Shown: positions 27,720 to 40,037 of the stretch, in pieces
Numbering within the stretch: the stretch's first letter is position 1
How the letters are laid out: every line of letters starts with the position of its first letter
NCBI GenBank assembly: GCA_946699065.1
Contig: CAMPDV010000108.1
Coordinates: 558,001 to 622,000 of the forward strand
DNA length: 64,000 nucleotides
Direction: 5' to 3'
Source of the DNA: Loxodes magnus
Lineage: Eukaryota; Ciliophora; Karyorelictea; Loxodida; Loxodidae
Position numbers and translations under genes: made by a program
Notes under the pieces: generated by a model
The model's input: only the letters and a program-made list of their open reading frames with translations
What the model was told of the DNA's origin: nothing
Databases searched by the model: none

Positions 27720-29408
27720 ATGAAGAAAAGCTTTTCTCTTCAAAGAATTATTAATGATAGACAATAAGAAACTTCTTTCCAAATCTAGAAGAAAAGACTC
27801 ATTTTAAATAGCAGCATCAACTAGTCTAAAGCTACCTAGTCTAATTCCTTTAAGATATATCATTAGAAAAACCATCCTTTAAATAAATACTCTAATGAAC
27901 ATATTTTGTCTAGCCAAAAAAATTCAGAATTAGATACTAGTGATCCTAGTACTATTGAGTCTAAAATTACTAATGAGAGGTACGAAAGCATCTTATAGAA
28001 CTTCAATTTCTATAATACTAAGGAATCTGATAAATTTTAAATGAAGTCTTCTCAAAAACTAATTCCAAAAGGAATATAAGCTTTAATACTTTAGGGTAGT
28101 AGATAATCAAGTAATGTATTCAACAAGCTTATCAAAGATTCTAATAGAAGGATGCTTTAGAAACAAAGTATTGAACTTTAGAAAAGTATTGAACTTTAGA
28201 AAAGTATTGATTCTTTGAATTAGAGTACGTAACGATCTTAAAGTCCTCCCAAAAAAAGTCATAGAGAAATTACTGAAAAACTAACTAAAGATTTTGAAGA
28301 AAGAAAAATGAAAATAAATTAATAGAGACTTTTGAAGAAAAGGTAAGAAGACTAGGAGATTTAAGATATTAGGAGTAAAGCTCCAAGCTTTCAAAAAAAA
28401 TCAAAAAAAGAAATTCAAAAGTTGACTAATAAATTAATATAAGATGCAAAATTAAGAAATTAGATGAAGGAGATGGCAGAAATAAATAAGTAATAAGAAG
28501 AATTCTAAACTTCTATTCATTTGGCTAATACATCTAAAATAAATTAAAAATCTAACAAAATCGCATAAAGAGATAGCAATATATCCATACATGATCGATT
28601 ATTTAATTTATCTTATAATAAAGAAAAAATTTAAAGAGAGTTAAAAAAGAATGAAGAGATCTAACAAAAAAAGAAAGAAGCAGCCTAATAAAAAAAGTAT
28701 GAAGAGATCAGAAAAAAAAAGAAAAAGAATGATGAGACTAGATAAAAAAAGAATGATGAGACCATATAAAAAAGTAATGAAGAAATTTAGCAAAAGAAGA
28801 ACGAAGAAACTTAAAAAAAAAAGAATTAAGAATAATAGCAAAAAAAATGTGAAGATACCATGAAGAAAAATTTAAAAGAGCACTTATTAAATAAAAAGAG
28901 CATTTAAAATATATATTAATCTTAGAAAAACTTAATTGTATAAAGCAAAAATGATAAGCCTAATAATAGTTTAAATAATACTGTTACTAGTATAACTTCT
29001 AACGATCCTTAAATTGATATACCACAACGAAAGTTCATAAACAACTTTATTAGTTAGAGTGTCTACTCCTAATAAGGATCTCCTAGTATCTTAAAAGAAA
29101 AGGTGTTTAATTAAATTAACTTTTCTTTTATTATTTCACATAATAAAGATATCAAAGCCTATTAAGATAGAAAGCAAACTGGTTAAGAAAGTGTAAACAC
29201 TAGTATAGGTAAATAAGAAAGTAAAGAGGATAAACTTAATAAAACTATTTATCCTTCAAACCCAAATTCTTCATTTTTTGAGTGAAAATAATAAAACATA
29301 ATAAATGGAATATTTAAGTCTCAGAAATGCTCGCCAAGATCTCCAATTCCTTTAAATAAAATATCGAAGTCAAATGCAAAAATATCAGTGATAAAGAAAT
29401 AAAACTGA
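27720..29408 (+). CDS. Hypothetical Lys/Gln/Glu-rich coiled-coil protein
   Basis: 562 residues, continuous from Met to TGA. Very basic and Gln-rich. A short tandem repeat SIELQK-SIELQK-SIDSL lies near residue 160, and a longer imperfect heptad-like repeat near residues 310-380 (EEIQQKKN, DETRQKKN, DETIQKSN units) predicts a continuous charged helix. On the opposite strand the repeat reads as Leu/Phe-rich, which is an antisense shadow. The tail is Ser/Pro/Lys-rich and has a TGA-coded Trp (FFEWKQQ). No domain recognised. The gene is divergent to the coiled-coil gene at 26106-27465, and their 5' ends are within about 250 bp, so they may share a promoter. Confidence 0.7.
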
Positions 29409-30666
29409 AAAGCAACCTAAAATACTTTTTTACACTATTTGCTTTATAATAATATTAAGTTTCATTATTTTAAATATATAAGCTCTGTTTTCTTATTACT
29501 TTATATCCAATAATTTTACTATTTACATAAGTTTCAAAAGACTTAAACTTACTTGGGTATTGAAAGCTTATCCTTTATTAAAGCTTTCAATTCTATATTT
29601 AAAGGTTACATATTTAAGCCTTATTTAGTTTATATAGCAATATTTTTCTTAGTTTTACTTTAGTCAGTTATAGTTTGACATTTTAATAGGAAGTCTTTTA
29701 TTTTAGTTATAGGATTTATGTAAAAGCATGAAATAGAAAATTAAAGGGTAAAATTAAGCTTTTATAAAGGGAATAAAATGAACATACTTTAAGATGACTT
29801 ACATATATATAAATTAACATGTTATACTTTAAACACAATTAAAGCATATTTATTAATAGTCAAATTTCAATAATCTTGCAAAATATACAATACAAGCTTC
29901 TTTATACAGCAAGAATTAAACATTGAGTTATATAGATCATAAATTTAATACCTTGAGATTGCTGTAGAAGTTAAGTAATTTTATATAATAAGCTATATAC
30001 ACTTATAGCTAAAGCTAAGAAAAGAATAATTTAGATTATATAATATGGATAAAGTGTATATAAATACTATAAGATCTATCTACTTAATTTAAAAGTCCAT
30101 TAGTCAAGACTAATGATACCATATATGTACCACTATTTAATTTTAGTTTTCTATCTTTACTTCTATTACAATCATTTACCTCTTAGTCATAAAACTTTTA
30201 TTCAATCTAAATTTTTAAAAGAAACAAAGTACCCATATTAGAGACTAAAAAGTTTATGCATATTTTAACAAGAGCAAAATAAAGCTACTACATATAATAA
30301 TTAATTAATACTTAATTTACCATTATATTTTTACCTTCATAGTAATAACTTACTGGATCATTCATTCCATTTATCATATTTTAAATTTACTTAAAAGCAA
30401 ATCGAATGATATTCATTTTTAGAGAGATTTAGCTTTAATGCTCTAAGTCTAAAAACTAAACAAATTCAATTTATAAAGACTAATTGATTTGGCTTAGAGA
30501 AGAATGGGATAATATAAGTCACTGTCTTAATAAAATATAATTAGCAAGATTGAAATTAAGAAATATTAGCCTGACAATTTAGTATCTGTAATAGAATAAT
30601 ATTATTAAGAAAATGCTTGATACATTTATTTCTTTAAACTCTTTAACTTATAAAATGAATTTTTAA
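29409..30666. other. AT-rich spacer
   Basis: 1.26 kb between two plus-strand genes. No RNA, repeat or convincing frame seen. Confidence 0.45.
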
Positions 30667-32061
30667 ATGAGAAAAGTTTAAAGAAAGGAATAGACTGTAG
30701 TGATTTAAGAAAGTATAAGTAGTTCTTCATCTGATAGTGAAGAAAATCTATTCAAGCTAGGAAAGGAAGATGTCAAAGAAGATTTGCTTGATATGAATAT
30801 GAAAAACTTGTTCTTAAAAAACAAATCTCATAATCTAATTGATAAAAAATACTTTGATATGGACTCCTTAAGAGACTCAGACCTAAAATTACAGTAGTAT
30901 GATTCTGTTAAAAAGAACATCAGAAGATAGAGTTGCTTACTATATAAGACGGATTTCTAAAACCAATTTTTTTAGGATTATGAAAGAAAATAAAATGAAA
31001 GGAAATTGAATGATAATGATTTAATTAACTAGAAAGGATTTTAAAACTAGAATGGAAAATAAAAATCAAATGAAATACTCCCTATAATAAAAAATATCAA
31101 GGGAAAAATTAACAAATTTAGCAAAAAAAGCAAATAGAATTAAGATACAAATGAGAAATATATAAGTCCAAGACTGATTAATTATTTTCCTATTCGAGGG
31201 ACTCAAGATTGAGTATGTCCTGGAGACTTTTGTCATGTTCCTAGACATACAAATAGCGAAATTGGAGCTTCACTTCATAGTTCTTAACTTGATAAGTTAG
31301 TGAAAAAAGTGAACAAAAAGGAGTTTAAATTTAAAAAAGATGACTTTAACATGCTAAAATAGAATCAGTCAATATCTTAACTACTTTATGAATAAAACAC
31401 AATAGAAGGAAATTTTAGAGTTCTTAAAAAGACAATTATAGAAAATAGGCATCTTCTAAATAAAAAGCTATTCAGTTATGAACTATATACTGAACAAAAT
31501 GAAAATGAAAAGAAGGAAAAATATAACTCTCTTAAGGAGATAAACTTGTAATATAATTTGGTGGGAATTTATGACACAGTTCTTGTATGCGCTAATTGCT
31601 ATTGCTTCTATAGAGATTAAGAACAGTAAAAACTTAAGAAACAATAAAAGAAAAGGAAGGTTGCTTCTGTGGATTTTATTTTTGACAAAACTTAAAACTA
31701 TTTGAATAATTACATAAACGAGCTATATGACTAACAAAATAAGAAGTAAATAACATACTTAAATTCAACAAAAGCATCTGATATGAGAACCAAAAATTAA
31801 GTTAAACATTTCAAGAAAAATTTATCATAAAAAAGACATAGTCAATCCTAATATTTCCCTAGTAAGCTTAACCTTTCGATTTCATAAGAAAAAATATAAT
31901 CGAAAATTAACTAAAAACAGAAGAAAAATAAAAAGTTAATTCCATTAAAAAAGCTAAATCTAAAAAAAATATAGTGCATTAAGAAGGGCTTAAATAAAGA
32001 GTATAAAATAATAGATTATTCTCAGGTTAATTTTGGAAATTAAATTTTAAGACTGAGATGA
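30667..32061 (+). CDS. Hypothetical protein with Cys-rich patch
   Basis: 464 residues, single frame. The N-terminus has a Ser/acid-rich patch (SSSSSDSEENLF), then Lys-rich disordered sequence. Two segments look conserved: PRLINYFPIRGTQDWVCPGDFC (Trp = TGA) around residue 180, and VGIYDTVLVCANCYCFYRD around residue 305. The Cys pairs in PGDFC and CANCYC suggest a metal site, but I cannot assign a known zinc family. The C-terminus is Lys/Gln-rich. The stop is ambiguous: TGA at 32059-32061 after LRLR, or read as Trp and ending at the TGA 32080-32082 (adds seven residues). Confidence 0.65.
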
Positions 32062-33145
32062 TTATACCACATACTGTAGTGAAAATTTGTTTATTTAGAC
32101 TTTATTAGCTTTTAACTATTATGCTTACAAAATCTAGCTTCTTTTGATATTATAATTACTTATTTATTCTAGAATCAACAATATCAATCTTTTATACCAG
32201 ATGTAAAATTTAAATATCAGAGTTGCAAAAAGTTGATTGATTAAAGAATTTATATAATTAATAAGCTTCTGGTTATTCATAATTAGCCAATCTTAAAAGC
32301 AGAAATATACAAAATCTTTAATTTGAACAAAAGACCAATAATGTAAGACACTAAATTACTCTAAATATTAAATAGAATATCAAAAATTGAATTTATATCA
32401 AATAAAAGTGTGATTCTTCATTATAAGTTTTCACTTTAAGTTTAGTTAGTTATTATTCTCCTTTGTATAATTACTAAATATTAGTCTTTAAAATAATGCT
32501 TCCTATTATGAAATATACCCTTACTTGTTTTATTTAATGAAAACTTCACTAATACTAAAAAATAAATATTTTACAGCTATAAAATCCTAATTTTCTAGAA
32601 GTTAGATAAAAAATGTACTTAATGAACAACTGACTTGTATAAGATATACATAGTAAAAGCAAATATTTTAATGCTTATATAATTATGTGTCATGTTATAA
32701 TTGTTTGCTATAGTTTGGCTTACCATTTTCTAAACAATTAGATTTTTGCTAATTTAACTATATAAAAGAAAAAATTGTTTTAAATGGTATAAATTCTTCT
32801 GATTATTTAATTTAGTAATAAAAACTCTATTAAAGCATAAATTAAACTGTTAAAAGAGCATTAGTAATAATTAAAGAAACCTAAGGTAAAAAATCTTAAC
32901 TATTTAAATATTAAAGTCAATAGACAGAATATAGACAATAAGAGTACTTTTTATTTTTATTTCTGTGATTATTTAGGCATAAAGTTAGGATCTGAAAGTT
33001 AAATAGATATGGGTAAGCAAACATTATAATGTATAAAGTTACTAGGAATATCAGTAATAATTAAAATAAAGATTTGTTATTCAGTCTATTTTAATGGATG
33101 TATATTAAGTTTAATTAATATTTTAAGTTATAGAGTATAAATAAA
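32062..33145. other. AT-rich spacer
   Basis: 1.08 kb with the promoter of the capping-protein gene at the right. Nothing else supported. Confidence 0.45.
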
Positions 33146-34027
33146 ATGACTGAGTCTATAATTCCAGGATTAAACATTTTACGTAGAATGCCACCTAACT
33201 AAGTTCAAAAATCTTTGGTTGGAGTGTCAGCATTTTTAGAACCTGAAGCTGTTGATGAGTTGTTTCAAAGAGTTGATTAACCTTTAGATGTAAAGCAATG
33301 CGGTCAATCATTTAAGCCTTATTTAATTTGTGAATATAATCGCGATGGAGATAGCTACCGATCTCCCTGGTCAAGTTAGTATGATCCTCCTTTTGAAGAT
33401 GGTGATGGGGTTTAGCCAAGCTAGCAACTAAGAGAATTGGAAGAGCACATGAATAATGTGTTTTAAGAGTATTCCAAAATGTATTATGGAACTGATAATG
33501 TAATTACAAGTGTTTATATGTGGGATACAGAAGGCTAAGGATTTGCTTCTTGTTTCTTAGTTAAGAAAAGTAAATTTCTAAAATTTAGATGTTGAAAGTT
33601 CAAAAGGTTTAAATTAGGGTAATTGGGACAGCATTCATGTTTTCGATGTTAAGCCAGGAATTAATAACTCCTTTATCTACAAACTTACCTCTACTATTAT
33701 TCTATTCTTGTCAATTCCAGATCAAATTGCTGGAAATGTCAATGTAGGGGGAACATTGATGAGAACTAGTGAGGAAATCATAAACAGAGATCCAAAAATA
33801 AGCATACAAGATTTTCATGTAGTTAATCTTGGTAAAATTATAGAAAAAATGGAAAATAATCTAAGAAACGGACTAGATGCAGTTTATATAGGAAAAACTC
33901 AATAGGTAATTTATTATTGCTTTAGATATTAAACATCGTTCGCAAAAGTGAAAAGGTACAAGTCTTTGGAAATACTGAAATTAAGAACCAAATTGAAGAA
34001 GAGTTTATGAGAAAAGCAAAGGCTTGA
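33146..34027 (+). CDS. CAPZB: F-actin capping protein subunit beta
   Basis: 280 residues, the usual length. With the alpha subunit it caps barbed ends of actin filaments. Strong family blocks: LRRMPPNQVQ at the start, VDQPL, LICEYNRDGDSYRSPW, YDPP, SSVYMWD-like TSVYMWDTEG, GNWDSIHV, GNVNVGGTLMR, VVNLGKIIEKMENNLRN and AVYIGKTQ. Two introns are needed and confirmed by the homology: 33570-33588 (19 nt) and 33906-33925 (20 nt); each restores the frame at a conserved point (FLVKK / KTQQ). All Trp in the core are TGG. Ends with TGA. The C-terminal tentacle (EEEFMRKAKA) is short but helical. Confidence 0.96.
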
Positions 34028-34502
34028 GATTAATATTTTTATTAGTTAACCTTTTCAATCTATAATTTATATAATTAAGCTATTCTAATTCTATTTAGCA
34101 GGTTTACTTTTTATATGGGTTGTATATAAAGATTTTTACTTAAACAGCAATGTTCTGAAATATATTCTAAGCATAACTTCATAAAATAAATTTAAGCTTT
34201 AAATACCTTTATTCGATGGATTTGTTTATTTCTTCTTAATCTTCTCTCTATAAATTAAAATAAACCTAAATACTTAAAAGGATAATGCTATCTAAATACT
34301 TAATGAGTGATATTTATTTAAAATGATTATAATTTCAGATAAATATCGAATATCTATATTGAGATTTTAATAAAAATCGTAAAAATGTAACAGAGAAGGA
34401 AAATATATATCTCTAATAAGCTTTTAAATTATAGAAGCTATAAAGATGAATCTGCAAAATAGAGAATAGAGGAAATGAACTTTGATGAGTATAATAATAA
34501 AT
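34028..34502. other. Convergent 3' spacer with a small open frame
   Basis: 475 bp between CAPZB and the 3' end of the pseudokinase gene. A plus-strand frame from the ATG at 34385 gives about 45 charged, protein-like residues (MQQRRKIYISNKLLNYRS...) but runs into the antisense of the pseudokinase gene. It may be a tiny gene or chance. Confidence 0.35.
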
Positions 34503-36029
34503 TCAATAGCGAAGTTTAAGGATAGACTTTATTTTACTCTATACATTTTCAACTGGTAATGCTAATTCATTTGCCAGATCACTAATTCTCTTGTTGAAGT
34601 AGCTTTGCTAGTTTGCAGAAATTTCTAAACGTCCGACTACTATACCTATTGCTTCTATAATTCTATCTAATTACTGCTCATTTGCAAAATTCGCTGAATT
34701 TTGATTATATCCTAATGTTATTCTAACCAAATCAGTCAATTCTACCTAGGGCTCATTATTAAAGTTTCTTAGAGTTAGAAACTCATGATTGAGCAGTTAT
34801 TCAATCTTTTTTTTGCAATCCAGCTCATCATTAAAAGTAAAGCATTTGCATAAAAAGTCTTTGAACTAAAGAGGAAACTTAGATATTAGTAATTCAATAA
34901 TTTTGCAGTTTGAAACTAATTAATGAAATAAGCAGCATCTAACCTAAACTTTGGAACTTATTAATTCATTAATTGAGTTCTATACAATTTCTTCGTCACC
35001 AATAGCACTTTACAGTAGTAAGAGGCCTAAATCTAGTATATCTTGGTTTTTATTTCTATTAAGGAGCTAATATTCAATCTCTTTTTCGTTTTAATTGTTT
35101 AATAGTGTTGTAAATTGCTATGAAGTTGTAACATTGTTGCTCTTTAGTATCTTTTACTTAATTCCAAAGCTTAACAAAATTTGTCCTGTCTTAGTAATTA
35201 AAATTTAAGAGCTTTGAAGACCTTCATACTATTTATCCTCTGAATTTAATATCTTAAATCCTTTTAAAATCTATTGAGTAACTTTTTGTATGCATTTTAA
35301 AGGTAAGACACCTATATTCTAGATTAAGTCTTTCAGACTAAAAGCTACTGTGTCAGTAATTAGACTGGCTGCTCCTTCTGGACTATTTCAAAAAATTCCA
35401 TGTATTTTTATGAATAAAGGCTAATGCTTCTAGTCTGATCTTTCATTTAATTTTTATCAGAAGCATAGTCAGTCTCTAATTTTAATTCTAGTTTCTCTAG
35501 TGTGTAAAGGAACTTCTTTTATTGCATATAATTTTAGAGATGGTCCATGGAGAACCTTTTTAATTACTCCAGATTGTCCAGACTTGACCGATAAAGTAAT
35601 AATTTAACTAAGTTATATATTGGAACTTTTAAGAGCCTTAAGTTCTTGTTAGCTGTTTCTGTTAATATTTTTTCGCTTATCTTAGTCTCCGATATTAAAT
35701 GAAAAATTAGGAAGTCCTTACATTATTTTACTAAGCACTTTTTCCATCCTTGCTTTCCTTTTAGAATCTACATTTATAGGAGTTAATAACTTGCTTGCCT
35801 TTTTATACTCAGCTTGTTCTTCAAATCTATTTAAATCTTCTTAAGTAATAGAATTAACTCTTTTTAAACGATGAGCAGACGTAATTTGCTAGCATTTTTA
35901 TTCAAGCATCCTCGGTTTCGCTTTAATAGGGAATTTTCCAAAAGCTGCAGGTAACCTCGATGAGATAATAGGAGGTTCTTTAGTGATTATCTTTCAAGAA
36001 ATTCTTCCTTGGGATCTAATATTTTCCAT
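34503..36029 (-). CDS. MAP2K-like pseudokinase
   Basis: 508 residues, one frame, TGA end. The N-lobe resembles MAP kinase kinases: GQSGVIKKVLHGPS for the Gly loop and KLYAIKEVPL with the AIK lysine. The C-lobe entry QQILKGFKILN matches MKK QILKGLxYLH. Where MKKs have HRDIKPSNLLIN this protein has YEGLQSSQILIT, so the catalytic HRD Asp is gone. Where they have DFG it has SFGIKQ, so the metal-binding Asp is gone. The activation-loop region is short. The last about 110 residues are a helical extension (NEQQLDRIIEAIG..., LANELALPVENV). Most likely a catalytically dead kinase used as a scaffold or allosteric partner. Four Trp are TGA. Confidence 0.75.
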
Positions 36030-37144
36030 ATAAGAACACAAGAAAATAAAAAATACCAGAAAATAGAGTTATATACTTAACTATTTAAACTATAACCTAT
36101 ACAGTACTACTCTCATTTTATTACCTAATATCCTTACACTTTAAGCTTATTGCTATCTTAAGGCTACCAACTATTCAAAATATTATCTGAAATATTTATT
36201 AATCTTAGGATAAGAAAGTGTCTAATACATGAGATTAATGTGCTATGAAATGTCTATACTTTATACCTTTAACTAAGAATTTGGTTCTTTCACAATATAT
36301 TAAATTGCTTTTCATTTATTAGCTTAATCCCTTGTTTTATTACTCTTACTTACATTACAACAAATATAGGAACTATATTAAAACAATATCTTACTATTTA
36401 ATGCATAAAGCATAATTATGAACTATGAATCAGTAAGTAATTCACAGCCAATTATTAAGTCTACATATAATAAATTTAGTAACTTTGATATAGCTAATAT
36501 TCCTTAATTATCTATCTAGTTAGGCTATTAGTAAATAATTAAAGAACTAACTAGCTTTTAGGATATTATCTATTCATTTAAGCTAAAAATCTCTTTTTAT
36601 TCACAGCTTCACTCTTTAAATACGTAAATTGCTCTCAACTTTTTAAGTATCAATACATTAATTAGACATGTTTTAAGAGTTAAAATTGTATAACTTAATT
36701 AGAGATGAAATGCTGTCTTGAATATAAAGCTAGAAAAGACAACTATAATATGACTAATGTAATATAATAAGAACACTTAGTATAATAAACTGGTTATAAA
36801 GGTCTATTTATCCATCCTTTAAATCTAAGTTAAATAATACTACTAAAATAAAAAAATTACTAGTCTCTAATATTAAACTAATGTCTACCTGCTATTTATA
36901 AAATAGTAAATAAATAGGCTTAGATATGTAAATGAAAAGTAATAGCAATAAATAAGTTTTAAGTATCTTTATTTAAATAATAGAGTAGATTATACACTAA
37001 ATATGGTATCATTTATAATCAAGTTAGTGTATTTAGATACGATTTATTTATAATATATGCTTCTTCTGCTAATAAGAGCTATCATAGCTATTTTAATAAT
37101 TGAATCTGATTAAATAAGTTAAATCATTTAAAGGTAATTTTAAA
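36030..37144. other. Divergent promoter spacer
   Basis: 1.1 kb between the pseudokinase start and the FYVE gene start. No supported feature inside. Confidence 0.45.
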
Positions 37145-38317
37145 ATGGAAGAAGAGAATTTAAATTAGTAATAGGAAGACTTGAAATAGTTAAAAGATTA
37201 GAAATAGTCCAAAATAAACGTGCCTGTAAGAAACTAGATTTCTAAGAAGATAAAAGGAAGGTTATAGAATTCTTAAGAATAAAATTAGCCCTTAGCCTAA
37301 AATGAGGAAAATAAGAACTTACCACCTAATTAATTTGAAGGAGAAACTCCTGGAGGACCATTTTAACCTGATAAGGATAAAATAATTTTTACTAACGACC
37401 CTGAGTTTACATTCGAAAATGCATGTCATGTATGTTAGAGAGTTTTTGATGAATAATATAATCGACATCATTGTAGATGGTGTGGGAAATCAGTATGCAA
37501 GGAACATGGTTAATAATTAAGGCCTAAATAAAAATAAGGTAAAACTGAACCTTAAAGAATTTGCTAATTCTGTAACTAAAATATAATACTGGAGGAGATA
37601 ACTAATAAGTAATTAGCTGAAAATACTGAGTAGTTGAAAAAATAATTAGATCAAATTAGAGCTTAGATTTTAAGCAAGGAACAAGAAGTAAATTAATAAA
37701 ATGAAAAGATTAAATAATAAGAATCAATACTAAGTACTAAAGAGTCCGAAAAAACTTAAAATGAATAGGCACTAAGAAGTAAATTATAGGAATAATAGGA
37801 AATGCTAGATGCCACCAAAAAAGTTACTTATAATTTGAGAATAGCTTTAGAACAGTGTCGAAAAGGCGTAAAAATAACGTAAATTTTATTTTATTTTAGA
37901 TAAGAGTTTATTAAACGTTTCTAATAAGACTTAGAAAAAAGTAAAAAAACAGTATCTATAGTGAATTAAGAGCTACAAGAAGTAAAATCTAATAAGGAAA
38001 AAGTAATTAAAGAAATTGAAAGAATTAAGGAACAAATGGAATCAGAAGAAGCTGATATCGGTGAGAATTAAAAAATTGATCAACATAACTCAGATGAAAT
38101 CTCTATAACTAAATCAAGAAGTTAGTCCATAAAAATTAATGATAAGGTAGTTTAAGATGCTTAAGATTCAAGAAACGTATCAGATTTAATTCCAAGTTTT
38201 GTAAGTGTCAAAGATAGTGTAATAGGAACTCCATCAAAAAGAGATAAATAAGCAAAAAAGTAAAAAATGCATGCCTCAAGTTCTTCAGGGTGTAGTAACA
38301 AATGCTTAATTATGTGA
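37145..38317 (+). CDS. FYVE-type zinc finger protein with coiled coil and CaaX end
   Basis: 383 residues after removing a 21-nt intron (37879-37899). Basic Gln-rich start; FYVE/FYVE-related finger at about residues 92-142 with CHVC, the signature NRHHCRWCGKSVC and a closing CQFC. FYVE fingers bind PI3P on endosomes; the WxxD box before the first Cys is not present (FTFENACHVC), so lipid binding is uncertain. A coiled coil follows (about 150-310, e.g. KQLDQIRAQILSKEQEVNQQ and KSNKEKVIKEIERIKEQME). The protein ends KCLIM followed by TGA: a CaaX box that fits farnesylation. A finger plus a lipidated tail would give two membrane contacts on a long rod, tether-like; that is inference. Confidence 0.83.
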
Positions 38318-38846
38318 CTTTTTTAATTTTACTCCTTAAGGTAAATTACTATGTTTAATTTGATCTTGATAATATTTAATATTTGCTAGACTTTACCATA
38401 TTTTATCTTATATTTTAGAATGATACTTTTGCTCTTTTTAGTATTTAAAATAATTAATAAAGCAAAATGTTCAGTAATTTTTTAAGAGGTATAATATACT
38501 ACTTTAAAAAGCTTCTATATTTATAAAAAAGTATATAAAATTAAATCTTTCATTACTCTTCAAAAAATGGCTATACACACTTATTATCTAAGAAATTTAA
38601 ACTAGAAACTAATTTATTTTACCAGAGAAAAAAAGATGAAAGGTAAGTATTTATCTACCAAATTTGATATCTATTTTGCTTGAATATTATGAATGAAAAT
38701 TCTACAAATTGTTCAAATATTTAAAGCAGGGTAAGATATTTTAAAGGTAAGAGTTATATAAAGCCTTATAAGTTTGACAGTTAAATAGTCTTAAGCTTAA
38801 ATTAATAATATTTATTTAATTTAAGTTTATAGTTTTATAAGTTCCG
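38318..38846. other. Convergent 3' spacer
   Basis: 529 bp between the FYVE gene and the likely 3' end of the FkbM gene. On the minus strand the FkbM frame stays open to a TGA at 38550-38552 if TAA is always Gln, but the added residues look non-coding. Confidence 0.4.
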
Positions 38847-40037
38847 TTAACTCATGAAGTATTTATCAAATGTGCTTTGTCTTGTTAACATTATGTCAAG
38901 ATTTTACTCGTGAGCGTATGTTTTTTTAAGCCATTAATAATCAACTTTTTAGAAATTAAAGAATTTCATATTCTAATAAGCTCAATTTCTCTTTATATTT
39001 TCACATTAATTAGACTATAAATAGTAAGTATCATTTAGAAACCAAATTTAAAAGCCATCTTATTTTAGTCAGTTTAGCTATTCTTCAATGTATTAAGTTC
39101 CATGAAGTTTATGTGTATTTGTCCATCATTCCATTACTATTACTAAATTTTAGGACCTTTTAATCAAATTTTTTGCTCCTTATAATCCCATAATTTCCGC
39201 AAATTCAATGTCTAATTTAATCAAATTCACTTCAGGTAAAATTTCAGGAGGGAAAAAATCATCTAAACTAATAGCTAAAACTTGAACTTGAACAGGAGTC
39301 TCTACGTCACTTCTCAAAGGTATTTTAAATTATTAATTTCTCTTTTTAACAAATTCGTCAATAGAAGACATATATCCACGCTTATATATATTGAATGTTA
39401 TTTCTTTTGTTCGATTATAAATAGCATAATTATAAAGTTCAACTCTGTTTTGGAATCCGTTAAAATAAATTGATGAGTTGACGAATCTTATGCTCAACGG
39501 ATTTGGTTCGAATGTAAATTATTTTCCTCCTTGTGATTCATCTAGTAAAGAAGCCATTCTAAGAGTAAAAATTCCAAAGTGACTTCCTCCATCGATTATT
39601 TTAAAATGAGGCTTTATATAAGTTGTGAGAGCCGATAAAGTTCCAGGCTCATAAACGCATTTTTCATCTAAGGCCAACTAATTTACAATTCCTTTTTCCG
39701 CCTTAGTGTATATCAAATTAATGTAACTATCTTTAAAAGGAATTTTATATCTTTTGAAGGTGTTAGTCTTTATTATATGATCTATATTTATCGCAGCTTT
39801 TAATAATTTCAGCATCTCAACTGTAATTTCGATATCTTAAATATTAGTCAGGTAATTTTATGATAATATTCAAGCGCGCTTTTCTAAAATAGTCATAGCT
39901 ACTTTATTTTTTCCTAATAAACCTACTTTTAAAGGAAAATTTTACGCTTGATTAGCTTAAGACAGAAAGAAGAGGATAGCTAAAATAGCCACTGAAGTTA
40001 TAAATAGCACTACCAAGAGTGACAACTTGATAAGCAT
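38847..40037 (-). CDS. Membrane-anchored FkbM-type methyltransferase
   Basis: 396 residues. One N-terminal membrane anchor (SLLVVLFITSVAILAILFFL, about 6-25). The SAM-dependent FkbM fold follows: IIDGGSHFGIFTLRMASLL (motif I), FTFEPNP, the block NGFQNRVELYNYAIYN, LDDFF, then VNLIKLDIEFAEIMGLQGA and VIVMEW. FkbM enzymes methylate sugar or other hydroxyls; a luminal, Golgi-type position is suggested by the anchor. In the last 110 residues four codons are TGA (MEWWT, EQLNWL, KRNWAYQ region); FkbM-like sequence continues past them (GFQIWFLND), so they read as Trp. I end the gene at TAA 38847-38849 (DKYFMS), because sequence beyond looks non-coding; the 3' end is the weak point. Confidence 0.78.

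Noticed and set aside
28641..28841. Minus-strand open frame rich in Leu and Phe, membrane-like
   Set aside because: It is the antisense of a Lys-rich repeat in the plus-strand coiled-coil gene 27720-29408.
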